From: Candidatus Latescibacterota bacterium
GTDB lineage: Bacteria; Latescibacterota; UBA2968; UBA8231
NCBI GenBank assembly: GCA_007136405.1
Contig: SLHA01000114.1
Span: 1-33,045 of the forward strand
Length of the DNA stretch: 33,045 nucleotides
Reading direction: 5' to 3'
Shown here one piece after another: positions 1 through 8,735 of this stretch. The notes under the pieces are model-generated. The model worked only from the letters and a program-made list of their open reading frames with translations, was not told the DNA's origin and made no database searches. Position 1 is the first letter of the stretch; every line of letters begins with the position of its first letter. The translations under genes were made by a program, and so were the position numbers.

Positions 1-202
1 CGGCCATCAACCAGGAAATGGTGCGCCACGTGGACGACGGCATCGCCATGGTGAAGGGCTTGCATCGCCATGGTGAAGGGCTTCAGGTGGACGAGGAGTG
101 CTTCGGAAACAGGTGGCTCCAGGCCTGCGCCTGCCGCGGCGAGGAGCGGCTCGATGGCGCGATGGTCCAGCGACTGCGGTCCCGTGACCGGCGCGGGCGG
201 TA
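1..202. other. No confident gene; region downstream of the sensor kinase
   Basis: A response-regulator gene would be expected downstream of the kinase on the minus strand, but no receiver-like start (a hydrophobic strand followed by DD) is visible. A minus-strand frame stays open from the kinase stop to the window edge and contains possible ATG starts near 71 and 65, without a clear ribosome binding site. A plus-strand frame is also open. The 22-bp tandem duplication at 41-84 shifts every frame, so the original coding frame may be broken here. The stretch is too short to decide. Confidence 0.3.
41..84. repeat. 22-bp tandem duplication
   Basis: Two adjacent copies of a 22-bp unit (41-62 and 63-84) differ only at the last base. 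Because 22 is not a multiple of three, the duplication changes the reading frame of any gene crossing it. Confidence 0.85.
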
Positions 203-1243
203 TCAGTCCGCCGCCGGGAGCCGTATCAGCACCTGGGTTCCCTCCCCGGCGACGCTGTCCACGGTGAGCGTGCCGCCGTGCTGATGGACGATGCTCTGAG
301 CGATGGAGAGACCCAATCCCGTGCCCTCGTCTTTCGTAGTATAGTAAAACTCGAAGACGCGCTCCAGATCCTCGGGGGCGATGCCGTGCCCCTGGTCACG
401 GATGGTGATCTGCAGGTCGGTGCCAGCCACACAGGAACGGACGGTGATGAACGAGCCGTCGGGCACGGCTTGAAAGGCATTGATCAGCAGGTTGAGGACG
501 GCCTGGCTGAGCTGGTTTTCGTCCGCCTGGATGGCCGGCGCGCCGGGTTCCAGATCGAGCTGCAGGGTGATGTCGTGCTCGCGCGCCTCCGGTTCGACCA
601 GGGCGTAGATGTGCCGCAACAGATCGTTGGGTTCCACCCGTTTCAAATGCAGGGCCGGCGGCCGCGAGAAGCGCAGGAAATTCTGCACGATGGTGTCCAG
701 GCGGTGCATCTCGGTACGGGCGATCTGCAGGCGCCGGCTGGCCCCTTCCGCCAGTTGGCCCCCATGGCGGGCGATGTCCTCTTCGAGCAACTGCAGCTGG
801 ATATCGATGGCACTGAGCGGATTGCCCACCTCGTGTGCCACCGAAGCGGCCAGACGTCCCAGGGCGGTCATCTTCTCGATCTGCCAGATATGGCGCTCGG
901 CCCGTTTGAGTTCGGAGACATCCTTGAACGCCAGCATGGTGCCCAGCGTTGAACCGCTGGTATCACGCAACGCCATGGCGTCGACGCGCAACCAGCGGCG
1001 CCGGCCGTCCGGGACCGGATAGTGGATATCGTGATTTTCCAGCCGGGTACCGTCCAGCGCCAGGATGATGGCCTGCAGCAAGGGGTCGCCGTCCGGAAGG
1101 ATGTCGGCCGGAAGGGCGGCGCGGGGCAGTTCGCGTCCCAGCAGACAGCGACAGGCGGAGTTGGCCAGGCGCAGGCGTCCCGAGGAGTCGAAGACGGCCA
1201 CCCCCTCGCTCAGACTGGCGATGATATGGGCGTTCAGATCCAT
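203..1243 (-). CDS. PAS-domain sensor histidine kinase, NtrB-like
   Basis: This is a cytoplasmic two-component sensor kinase of about 346 residues. An N-terminal PAS-like domain (about residues 1-120) is followed by the dimerisation and phosphoacceptor helix, with the phosphorylated His near residue 137 in ASVAHEVGNPLSAI. The ATPase domain has an N box (NLLINAFQAV), a G1 box (DQGHGI) and a G2 box (GTGLGLSI). No transmembrane segment is visible, as in NtrB/GlnL-type soluble sensors. I chose the ATG at 1241-1243, which has a GGAAG-like ribosome binding site; a longer frame upstream encodes Pro-rich sequence with no domain. A sigma-54 promoter (1532-1547) reads toward it, which fits an NtrB/NtrC-type circuit. 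The partner regulator is not visible in the window. The family call is firm; the signal sensed is unknown. Confidence 0.9.
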   Translation of the reverse strand: MDLNAHIIASLSEGVAVFDSSGRLRLANSACRCLLGRELPRAALPADILPDGDPLLQAIILALDGTRLENHDIHYPVPDGRRRWLRVDAMALRDTSGSTLGTMLAFKDVSELKRAERHIWQIEKMTALGRLAASVAHEVGNPLSAIDIQLQLLEEDIARHGGQLAEGASRRLQIARTEMHRLDTIVQNFLRFSRPPALHLKRVEPNDLLRHIYALVEPEAREHDITLQLDLEPGAPAIQADENQLSQAVLNLLINAFQAVPDGSFITVRSCVAGTDLQITIRDQGHGIAPEDLERVFEFYYTTKDEGTGLGLSIAQSIVHQHGGTLTVDSVAGEGTQVLIRLPAAD

Positions 1244-1531
1244 ACCGGCTTCCGTGTCGGCGAGGGTCTGGTGGTGACGGGCGCATGGCGGACGGGGAGG
1301 CTCCATGTGTGGAGCATACGAACAGGGATTCGGGGGGTGCTGTCCAGTCGAGGAGGGACGGACAGCCTGGGAGGGGAGACCCACCCCCGAACCCTGGCTG
1401 CGATCCGGTCCGCAACGGGGGGTGTCGGACCAGCGGCAGCAGCACCATGGATCCTGGCCTTTCTGCCGCTGTCCCGGCCCGAAGACGAGGCGGCCGGTCG
1501 CAGGTTGCTGCGTGTATTTGGCTGGCTTATA

Positions 1532-1547
1532 AGCAATATCTGTGCCA
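1532..1547 (-). promoter_or_regulatory. Sigma-54 (RpoN) promoter
   Basis: Read on the minus strand the site is TGGCACAGATATTGCT. It matches every position of the -24/-12 consensus TGGCACRNNNNTTGCW, with the GG and GC doublets at the correct spacing. Transcription would start near 1522 and run toward the sensor kinase at 1243, leaving a leader of about 280 nt. An enhancer site for a NtrC-type activator would be expected further upstream, in the AT-rich stretch 1560-1750. Confidence 0.75.
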
Positions 1548-1673
1548 GTTATTGGGTATAGGCTACGAGTGCCTTATGAGGGGTAAAAAAATATCATTAG
1601 AGAAGCATCGAGAAGGTTTTATCCCATGTTTCGCGCAAATTCGCACATATTCCTACAATCTGGTAACATATGG

Positions 1674-1706
1674 CATGATAAGATCATGATAAGATCATGA
1701 TAAGAT
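1674..1706. repeat. 11-bp perfect tandem repeat, three copies
   Basis: CATGATAAGAT occurs three times head to tail at 1674, 1685 and 1696. It lies in a markedly AT-rich stretch (about 1560-1750) inside otherwise GC-rich DNA, behind the sigma-54 promoter. One helical turn per unit would put bound proteins on the same face of the DNA. A role as regulator sites is inference. Confidence 0.85.
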
Positions 1707-1765
1707 CATAAAGAAGCATATCTTGTAGGGTGTGCAGTGCGATCCACAGCATATGGGTTGTCAGG

Positions 1766-1935
1766 TCGATGATTGAAAACGCGGCGCGGCAGGTATACCG
1801 ATGAACGGAAAGGCGGGCCGGCAGGTACGTCGAGGAGGTACGTCGACGACTGGAAAGGCGAGTCGGCAGGCACGTCGATGATTGGCAAGGCGGGCCGGCA
1901 AGGGATATCGAGGATTGGCGAGGCGCATCGGCGAA
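1766..1935. repeat. Degenerate 32-bp tandem array
   Basis: Units starting at 1766, 1798, 1830 (shortened to 13 bp), 1843, 1875 and 1908 share a pattern TCGATGATTGGAAAGGCGG followed by GCCGGCAGGTACG. The period is 32-33 bp. Open frames cross the array on both strands but match no protein, so I treat it as non-coding. The rest of the gap between the kinase and the methyltransferase gene holds nothing else I can support. Confidence 0.75.
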
Positions 1936-2066
1936 AACACGACGGTCTTTACGGCGCAAGGGGAAAAACGTGCCGATGGGCCGGCAGAATGTTCCGATTG
2001 CATCCGGAACCGGGGGTGGACAGGGGAAGAAAGTGCCTGGGACCGGCGACAACAGGCCGGACGGGT

Positions 2067-3710
2067 TCACTCCGGGAAGGCGAGCAGGCGCTGCAGATCC
2101 GCACGGCGACTGTCGCGGGGCAGCATGCTGTGCAGGGTGCCGTCCGCCGCGACGATGCCCCGGCAGACCGTCCAGGGACCGCAGGTCACCAGCACTTCAC
2201 CGCGGCAGGCCGGGTGCGGTTGCGGCAGCAGCACGGCATCGCGACAGAACTGCCGCAACTGAGGCCAGGTCAACTGCAGTCGCGGACCCTGAAGCTGTTC
2301 ACCCCAGAGGGCGACGGACTGCTGGCTCAGGTAAGCATGGCCTTTGTGCATGCGGGCGATGTGCATGCCGCTGCGCACGTAAAAGGGACAATGCCGGGCG
2401 AAGGCGGGACCGGCGGACGGCTGCAGGCACAGGTGCCGGCCCGTCAGGGTGACCGTGCATCCCGGCGGCAGGGGGCCGACGCTGCCCCACTGCGACTCCA
2501 GATCCCGGAAAGCGCCGGCGACCGCAGCCTCCCGTACGGATGCATGAGCAGGAGGGCCGGCGGCGGTTGTCTGGGCGCCGCGCGCGGTGCAGCCGGCGAT
2601 GGTTACCCGGCCTTCTGCCGCAGGCGAACCCGCGGCGGTTAATGAGGCGGCGCCCGCAGGAGTATCGCTGGCCGCATCCAGCCAGCCGGCGGCATCGCCT
2701 TCCTGGCGCGGCCAGCGCGTGGGGCTCAGTTTGCGCAGCCGGGCGACGAAGGCCCCCTCCGTGTCATGCAGATGGGGCCAGATACGGGCACACCGGGCCA
2801 GCTCGGACGGATAGTCACCGGCCAGCGGCGGCGGCAGGGGGGGCAGGTCCACATGCGGGACCGGCAGAAACTGGACCTGGTCCGCATAGCGGCGCAGCAA
2901 CCCCAGCAGGACGTCCTCGTTTTCCTCGGTGGAGAGCGAGCAGGTGGAGTAGACCAGCTCGCCGCCGGGACGAAGCATGTGGAAAGCGGCGCGCAACAGG
3001 CCGATCTGAGTCTGGGCCAGGTTGCGGGCGTCCGCCGGTGACCAGTAGTTGAGCATGGCCGCGTTCTTGCGCAGAACCCCGTCGCCGCTGCAGGGCGCGT
3101 CCACCAGCACGCGATCGAAGACATTGTGAAAATGGCGGGCGAGTTCCTGGCCGGGGTGCTGCAGCACGACGGCAGGCGCAACACCGCAGCGTTCCAGATG
3201 CCCCACCAGGGCCGGCAGGCGCCGGCGCTGCGGTTCGTTGGCGACCAGCAGTCCGCGGTTGTCCATGCAGGCGGCGATGTGGGTGGTCTTGCCGCCCGGA
3301 GCGGCGCACAGGTCCAGCACGCGCTGGCCCGGCTCCGGAAGCAGGGCGGCCACCGCCAGCATGGGCGCCTGGGCCTGGATATAGAACAAACCGAGCAGGT
3401 GCTCCAGGGTATGGCCCAGTCGCGGCGTGTCGCCGGGCAGCACGGCGCCCTCGGGACACCAGGGCACCGGGGTGATCCGCGTCCGCAGAGCCTGGCGCAG
3501 CCGCGCCGTCTGGGGCAGAAGAGGATTGAAGCGCAGCGAAACCGGTGGCGGCGACCCCATGCTTTCCCGGAAGGCATCCGCCTGGCCCGGGTCCGGCAGC
3601 AGCCTTTCCAGGTGGCGCATCAACCGATCGCGCGCCGCTTCCCGGGCCGTGGAGGTTTTGCCCGTCGCGCCGGGCGTCGTTTTATTGGAGAGTTCGCCAT
3701 TCATGTCCAT
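2067..3710 (-). CDS. RsmF-like 16S rRNA cytosine-C5 methyltransferase
   Basis: This is a NOL1/NOP2/Sun family RNA m5C methyltransferase of about 547 residues. The SAM-binding motif VLDLCAAPGGKT is followed by the two catalytic cysteines, in DAPCSGDG (motif IV) and YSTCSLS (motif VI). The C-terminal part resembles the extra RNA-binding region of the YebU/RsmF subfamily, whose E. coli member methylates C1407 of 16S rRNA; the target here is inferred. An Ala/Gly-rich linker of about 60 residues lies between the catalytic and C-terminal parts and looks like a loose insertion. I prefer the ATG at 3708-3710; a second ATG at 3704 is possible, and an upstream TTG is less likely. The gene is divergent from the metallophosphatase with only about 40 bp between starts. 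Confidence 0.85.
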   Translation of the reverse strand: MDMNGELSNKTTPGATGKTSTAREAARDRLMRHLERLLPDPGQADAFRESMGSPPPVSLRFNPLLPQTARLRQALRTRITPVPWCPEGAVLPGDTPRLGHTLEHLLGLFYIQAQAPMLAVAALLPEPGQRVLDLCAAPGGKTTHIAACMDNRGLLVANEPQRRRLPALVGHLERCGVAPAVVLQHPGQELARHFHNVFDRVLVDAPCSGDGVLRKNAAMLNYWSPADARNLAQTQIGLLRAAFHMLRPGGELVYSTCSLSTEENEDVLLGLLRRYADQVQFLPVPHVDLPPLPPPLAGDYPSELARCARIWPHLHDTEGAFVARLRKLSPTRWPRQEGDAAGWLDAASDTPAGAASLTAAGSPAAEGRVTIAGCTARGAQTTAAGPPAHASVREAAVAGAFRDLESQWGSVGPLPPGCTVTLTGRHLCLQPSAGPAFARHCPFYVRSGMHIARMHKGHAYLSQQSVALWGEQLQGPRLQLTWPQLRQFCRDAVLLPQPHPACRGEVLVTCGPWTVCRGIVAADGTLHSMLPRDSRRADLQRLLAFPE

Positions 3711-3748
3711 CGGACAGTGTAGCGCATTTCCCGCATTCGGCAAGGTGT

Positions 3749-4429
3749 ATGGACCCGGCGCGCGCCTACATCGTCAGTGATCTGCATCTGGGATCCGAGT
3801 TCTTTCGCAGCCAGGCGTTCACCGCCTGGCTGCGACAGCTGCCTGCCGGCGCGCAAGTGGTCCTGAACGGGGATGTAATCGATGCTCCGGAGCACGTGGA
3901 GCGACTGCCGTACGCCCACCGGCAGGTGCTGGACCTGCTGGCGGAGCAGTCACACCAGCGCCCGGTGTATTGGGTCTATGGCAACCACGACGAGGGATTG
4001 CACCTGAACGGAGCGGGCGCTATCCGGTTCGTGGACCGGTGGAGTATGGACAAGCGTCTGCTGGCCGTGCACGGTCACGACCTGGATACGGTGATGCCGC
4101 GCCACTCGGCGTTCAAATGGGTCTTTCGGCGGCTGCACCGCCTGCTGATCTTCCTGGGCGCGTCCCGGGTCCACGTGGCCCAGTACGCCAAGAAATGGAG
4201 GTTGTTGTACGACGTGCTCAACCGCCATGTGGCCCACAACGCGGCGCGGGCGGCGCACGAGCTGGGTTTCGAAGCCATCGTCTGCGGCCATACCCACGCG
4301 GCCATGGACACCATGGTGCACGGCATCCGCTACCTGAACACCGGGGCGTGGACCGAGCCGCCGCTGTGCTACGTCGTCGCCGATGCTCATTCCATCCGCC
4401 TGGAGGTGTATGACGGTGAGGCGAACTGA
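3749..4429 (+). CDS. LpxH-like calcineurin-type metallophosphoesterase
   Basis: The product is about 226 residues with the complete two-metal phosphoesterase signature: SDLHLGS near the N-terminus, NGDVID, GNHDE, an HGHD segment and CGHTHAAM near the C-terminus. This order and length match the UDP-2,3-diacylglucosamine diphosphatase (LpxH/YbbF-like) group that acts in lipid A synthesis, but distant homologues have other substrates. The ATG at 3749 has AAGG six bases upstream. The longer frame upstream runs across the methyltransferase gene on the opposite strand and is not plausible. The stop overlaps the next gene by 20 bp, so the two are probably co-translated. Confidence 0.85.
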   Translation: MDPARAYIVSDLHLGSEFFRSQAFTAWLRQLPAGAQVVLNGDVIDAPEHVERLPYAHRQVLDLLAEQSHQRPVYWVYGNHDEGLHLNGAGAIRFVDRWSMDKRLLAVHGHDLDTVMPRHSAFKWVFRRLHRLLIFLGASRVHVAQYAKKWRLLYDVLNRHVAHNAARAAHELGFEAIVCGHTHAAMDTMVHGIRYLNTGAWTEPPLCYVVADAHSIRLEVYDGEAN

Positions 4430-6713
4430 AACGAAATCGTGCCGAGCCCACCGGCACCGGACGCCGGATGTGCTGACAGGCCTGCTGTGGGCGGTCCGGG
4501 TGCTGGTCGTGGTCCTGGCGATCACGCCGGCAGCGGCAATCCTGCCGTCCGGCTGGCCGTTGCCTGTAGCGGCGGCGGCGTCCGAAGCCCCGGAGTTCGG
4601 TTGGCCGTTGCCCCTGGCGCCCACCTTGACCTCCACCTTCGGGGAAACCCGCGGATCTCATTTTCACGCCGGCATCGATTGCCGCACCTTTGGACGCACC
4701 GGCTATCCCGTGGAGGCGCTGGCCGACGGCTACGTCATGCGCGTGCGGACATCGCCCTGGGGATACGGACGGGCGCTGTACCAGCGGCTGGACGACGGGC
4801 GCATCATGGTGTTCGCGCATCTGGAGCGGTTTGCGCCCCAGGTGGACGCCCGGGTCCGCGCGGCACAGAAAAAACAACAGCGGTACAGCGTGGATCTGTG
4901 GCTGCAGGCGAACGAGGTGCGGCTGAACCGGGGTGAGGTCATCGCCTGGTCCGGAGACAGCGGCACGGGCCCGCCGCACCTGCATCTGGAATTGCGCGAC
5001 GAGCACAACCGGCCGATCAATCCGCTGCTGCACGGATTCCAGGTAGAGGACGGCATACCCCCGACGCTGCGCGCTCTGGGATTCATCCCCTTCGGCATTG
5101 AGAGTTTCGTGGACGACGGTCATGAGCCGGTGGTGCTGGACCTGCGCTGGCTGGCGTCCACCGGCCGTTTCCATGCCGGCCGGGTGCCGGTCATCAGCGG
5201 CCGGGTGGGTGTCAGCCTGCTGGTTCATGACCGCGCCGAACGTTCGACCAACCGGCTGGGACCGTATTCGCTGCACCTGCGCGTCAACGGCGTGGAGACC
5301 TACCGGGCCGCCTTCGACCGCTTCTCCTACGCCGATGCCCACCAGATCAACCTGTGCCGTTCCTACCTGCCCTACGGCGGCCGTAACAAGGCGTTCTTCA
5401 ACCTGTTCGTGCGTCCAGGCAACCGGCTGGAGTTCTACGCCACGGATCGTCATCGCGGGGTGCTGACCACCGCTTTGCCGGACGGCGCCGCGTGGCTGGT
5501 GCCGGAGGCGGGGAAGGGCGACGTCCTGCCGCCGGGGCTGCACGCGCTGGAGATCGAGGCCAGGGATGTGGCAGGCAACGTGAGCACCGTGGCGCTGGAG
5601 GTGAAGGTGGCGCCGCCGTCGTGGGCCGCGGCGCCGCTGATGGCGGTGGATGCGCCGGGAGACCAGGCGGAGGACGCCGGACGGGATGCGGGTGCGGAGA
5701 CGCTTTCCGGCGCGATGGGCGGACCGGGGCCAGCGGCCGGAGCGGCGGACAGCCGCCCAGCGGGTGCCCGGATCACGCCGGAGAAGGTAATCGAAGCGCC
5801 GCCGGGAGCGCTGGCGGTGGAACGGCGCGTGCATCCGCTCTTCGTGGAAATGATCGTGCGTCCGGCGGTGCCGCTGGCGGCTGCGCCGGCGGTGTGGCTG
5901 GGGCAGGCGCCGGTGACCGTGCGCCGGTCAGCGGCGGACGAGTTTCGCGCCAGCGTCGCGCTGGACGCGGCCGGGCCGGCGTTCGTGCAGGCGCAGGTCA
6001 GCGCCCGGACGGTGGACGGCGCCGAGGCTCTGGCCATGGTGCCGTTGAGTCAGCGCCTCGTGCGGCCCGGCCAGGCGCGCACGTTGAGTTTCGGCGGCGG
6101 CGAGGCCACGCTGGTCTTCGGCGTGGATTCGGCCTACGAACCCCTGTTCCCGCAGTGGAAGTGGTTCGTGCCGGAGCCCGGTGAGGAACTGGTGCCGGTG
6201 GGGTTGGGTCATGACTTTGGCCCGCAGGGCGTGCATTTCGATGCGCGGGTGCAGGTGCGTCTGGCCTATCCGCCGGACACGCCGCGGCCGGAGCAGCTGG
6301 GGATCTACGCGGGCGGCGAAGACGGCCGCTGGGTGTTCCTGGGCAATGAGGTGGACACTGGGGAGCATGTGGTGCAGGTGCGGGTGCGACAGTTGGGCCG
6401 GGTGGCGGTGCTGCGCGACGTCCGGCCGCCCCAGGTGAGCGGATTGCAGCCGCGGCCCGGATCCCGGCTGACCACGCGCACGCCGGTGCTGGCGGCGCGC
6501 ATCGTGGACGGAGGTTCCGGCATACGGCGGGAAGCGGATATCCGCATGGAACTGAACGGCCGCCGCCTGATCAGCGAATACATTCCAGATGCGGACCGGG
6601 TCATCCATCCGGTGGAGGAGCCGCTGGAGCCGGGGGCCTACGAGCTGGTGGTGGAAGTGCGCGATATGAGCGGCAACACCGGGCGAGCGGTGTCTTCCTT
6701 CACCGTGGAATGA
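4410..6713 (+). CDS. Exported M23-family (LytM-type) metallopeptidase with long C-terminal region
   Basis: The ATG at 4410 has GGAGG four bases upstream and overlaps the end of the phosphoesterase gene. After a positively charged start comes a hydrophobic export segment (VLVVVLAITPAAAI). The M23 domain follows, with zinc ligands in HAGID and in HLHLE and the conserved GDSG and INP elements. Such enzymes cut or help cut peptidoglycan cross-links in the periplasm. The remaining roughly 550 residues look like beta-sandwich, Ig-like segments, including a linker rich in Ala, Gly and Pro (about residues 400-460). The last segment contains VRDMSGNTG, typical of Ig-like folds. At about 767 residues it is far longer than a minimal M23 protein. 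The C-terminal function is unknown. Confidence 0.85.
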   Translation: MTVRRTETKSCRAHRHRTPDVLTGLLWAVRVLVVVLAITPAAAILPSGWPLPVAAAASEAPEFGWPLPLAPTLTSTFGETRGSHFHAGIDCRTFGRTGYPVEALADGYVMRVRTSPWGYGRALYQRLDDGRIMVFAHLERFAPQVDARVRAAQKKQQRYSVDLWLQANEVRLNRGEVIAWSGDSGTGPPHLHLELRDEHNRPINPLLHGFQVEDGIPPTLRALGFIPFGIESFVDDGHEPVVLDLRWLASTGRFHAGRVPVISGRVGVSLLVHDRAERSTNRLGPYSLHLRVNGVETYRAAFDRFSYADAHQINLCRSYLPYGGRNKAFFNLFVRPGNRLEFYATDRHRGVLTTALPDGAAWLVPEAGKGDVLPPGLHALEIEARDVAGNVSTVALEVKVAPPSWAAAPLMAVDAPGDQAEDAGRDAGAETLSGAMGGPGPAAGAADSRPAGARITPEKVIEAPPGALAVERRVHPLFVEMIVRPAVPLAAAPAVWLGQAPVTVRRSAADEFRASVALDAAGPAFVQAQVSARTVDGAEALAMVPLSQRLVRPGQARTLSFGGGEATLVFGVDSAYEPLFPQWKWFVPEPGEELVPVGLGHDFGPQGVHFDARVQVRLAYPPDTPRPEQLGIYAGGEDGRWVFLGNEVDTGEHVVQVRVRQLGRVAVLRDVRPPQVSGLQPRPGSRLTTRTPVLAARIVDGGSGIRREADIRMELNGRRLISEYIPDADRVIHPVEEPLEPGAYELVVEVRDMSGNTGRAVSSFTVE

Positions 6714-6936
6714 TGACCCGGCCAGAGGGGTTGCCGCGCGCGCCGCTGAAGCCGCCGGCGCCGCGCTCAACCGCGCCGCCGGCGCCCTCCCGCCGCACGC
6801 GTCGGCTGGGCAACACTGCACCTGCTTGGAAGCGTCCGCGCGGCGCGGCAGGTCCGGTGTACGCAGCGCCCCGCGCCAACCCAACGCCGCGCCCGGTGGT
6901 GCGACTGCTGACGGCCGCTGCAGGCGCGGCTGGGGC

Positions 6937-7740
6937 TCACAGCGGCAGATTCTGCCGGCGGCAGCGCATGTTCCGGGTCAGGTAGTCGAAGGCGTCCGCC
7001 GGCGTGTCCGCCCGGTGGAACAGCTGCAGATCCTCCGGACTGATGGTGCCCCAGCGCGCCAGGGCCTCTATGCTCAGCACCTGGTCCCAGAATTCCGTGC
7101 CGTACAGGACCACGGGCATGGCCGCGCTGCGGCCGGTCTGGATGAGGGTGAGCACCTCCGCCAACTCGTCCAGGGTGCCAAAGCCTCCGGGAAACACGAC
7201 CAGGGCGCAGGCCATCTGGACGAACCAAAGCTTGCGCATGAAGAAGTAGTGGAACTCCAGGCTCAGCGTCTGGGTGATGTACGGGTTGGGCTGCTGTTCG
7301 TGGGGCAGACTGATGTTCAGGCCGATGGAGCGGCCGCCGGCCTCGAAGGCGCCGCGGTTGGCCGCTTCCATGATGCCCGGACCGCCGCCGGAGGAGATCA
7401 CAAAGGTCTCCCGGTCATCCTGTCCCTGGCGAGCGTGTACGGTCAGCAGGCGGGCCAGTTCACGCGCGTCATCATAATAACGCGCCAGCTGGACGGCTAT
7501 CTGAAGCCGATCCAGTTCGTCCGGAGCGGCGCCGCGCGCGCGGCCGGCCTCCAGGTCCTTCTGGGCCTGCTTGCTGGAGCAGGTGCGCGCCGAGCCGAAG
7601 AACACCACGGTGTCCTGGATGCCCTCACGCTGGAAACGGGCTTCCGGTTCCAGGTATTCCGCCAATATGCGCAGGGTGCGGGCGTGGGGGCTGGTGAGAA
7701 AGCCGATGTCCCGGTAAGCTTTGATGGGTATAGTCCTCAT
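6937..7740 (-). CDS. LOG-family protein (nucleoside-monophosphate phosphoribohydrolase-like)
   Basis: This protein of 267 residues carries the two LOG-family signatures, GGGPGIMEAANRGA and PGGFGTLDELAE; the second holds the catalytic Glu/Arg pair region. Members cleave nucleoside 5'-monophosphates to a base and ribose 5-phosphate (cytokinin-activating LOG, bacterial PpnN). Older annotations as lysine decarboxylase are misleading. It starts nine bases after the Mrp stop, so it is probably second in an mrp-log operon. It faces the M23 gene tail to tail across 223 bp of GC-rich DNA in which I see no convincing terminator. Confidence 0.9.
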   Translation of the reverse strand: MRTIPIKAYRDIGFLTSPHARTLRILAEYLEPEARFQREGIQDTVVFFGSARTCSSKQAQKDLEAGRARGAAPDELDRLQIAVQLARYYDDARELARLLTVHARQGQDDRETFVISSGGGPGIMEAANRGAFEAGGRSIGLNISLPHEQQPNPYITQTLSLEFHYFFMRKLWFVQMACALVVFPGGFGTLDELAEVLTLIQTGRSAAMPVVLYGTEFWDQVLSIEALARWGTISPEDLQLFHRADTPADAFDYLTRNMRCRRQNLPL

Positions 7741-7748
7741 GCGGTGCC

Positions 7749-8549
7749 TTATGCGGTGCCTTGTTGCAGCCGCGAGCGGACGGCTGCGGCCAGATGGTGG
7801 ATGGCTTGCGCTTCCGGGGCGTCAGACAGCGCGGCCTGGATGCGGCCGGTATCCGCGGCTTGACGCAGCCCGGGGGCTAACGGAATGGAGGCCAGCAACG
7901 GCAGCCCGCAGGCGGCGGCCAGGTTCTGGCTGCCGCCGGTGCCGAACACCGGCGTGGCATGGCCGCACCGGTGACAGACGAAGGTGCTCATGTTCTCCAC
8001 CAGACCCCAGATGGGCGTGCCGGTCTGCCGGCACATGGCGATGCTGCGGCGGACATCGGCCAGAGCCAGTGGTGAGGGCGTGGTGACGATGATCGCGCCG
8101 CTGAGCGGGGCTGTCTGGGTCAGGGTCAGCTGCACATCTCCGGTTCCGGGCGGTAGATCCAGAACCAGCACGTCCAGTGGTCCCCAGTCCGCCTGGAAGA
8201 GAAACCGGTTTATCATCTTGGCCAGCATGGGGCCCCGCCAGATCACCGGTACGCCGCGTTCGACGAGCAGGCCCATGGACAGCAGGCGCAGGCCGTGTCC
8301 CTCCACCGGCAACAGCGTGGTGCCATCCGCGGCCATTCCGGCGGGACCGGAGATGCCCAGGATGCCGGGAAGGTTGGGACCGTACAGATCCGCATCCAGC
8401 ACACCCACCCGCAGACCGCCACCGGCCAACGCCAGGGCCAGGCTGGCGCTGAGCGTGGACTTGCCCACGCCTCCCTTGCCGCTGGCCACGGCAACCATAT
8501 CTTTGACGCCAGGAACAGGCCGGCGTGCGTGATTGAATTCCGCCTTCAT
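7749..8549 (-). CDS. mrp: Mrp/NBP35-type P-loop ATPase, Fe-S cluster carrier
   Basis: The product is 266 residues with the deviant Walker A motif GKGGVGKST, the Mrp signature LDADLYGPNLPGILG, and a CxxC pair (CHRCGH) near residue 190 that binds a bridging 4Fe-4S cluster in this family. ApbC/Mrp proteins carry Fe-S clusters to apo-proteins in the cytoplasm. It lacks the N-terminal MIP18 (DUF59) domain found in many bacterial Mrp proteins, so it is the short form. The ATG at 8549 is preceded by GGAG at good spacing. It is the first gene of the pair with the LOG gene. Confidence 0.9.
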   Translation of the reverse strand: MKAEFNHARRPVPGVKDMVAVASGKGGVGKSTLSASLALALAGGGLRVGVLDADLYGPNLPGILGISGPAGMAADGTTLLPVEGHGLRLLSMGLLVERGVPVIWRGPMLAKMINRFLFQADWGPLDVLVLDLPPGTGDVQLTLTQTAPLSGAIIVTTPSPLALADVRRSIAMCRQTGTPIWGLVENMSTFVCHRCGHATPVFGTGGSQNLAAACGLPLLASIPLAPGLRQAADTGRIQAALSDAPEAQAIHHLAAAVRSRLQQGTA

Positions 8550-8735
8550 GGGATCTCCGCGGGAAGTGGTGCGTCCCCTCCAGACGAAGGCCGGTTTTCC
8601 GGCGCTTGCCGGCGGACGGGAGTCAGCGCACGCGCTGCAGGACGGGCTGGCTCACGGTATATTACTTCGTGCCCGGCATCCCGGCAAGGCGCAGATGCAC
8701 CGGGCACGAATCATGGTGTTCGACAGGGGGCAGAT

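Noticed and set aside
1..202. Response-regulator gene start after the kinase
   Set aside because: No start codon with a ribosome binding site and no receiver-domain pattern is visible.
1773..2642. Plus-strand open frame of 289 residues
   Set aside because: It begins in the 32-bp repeat array and continues antisense to the methyltransferase gene.
4218..5834. Minus-strand open frame of 538 residues
   Set aside because: It is antisense to the M23 peptidase gene and is Arg/His-rich without motifs.
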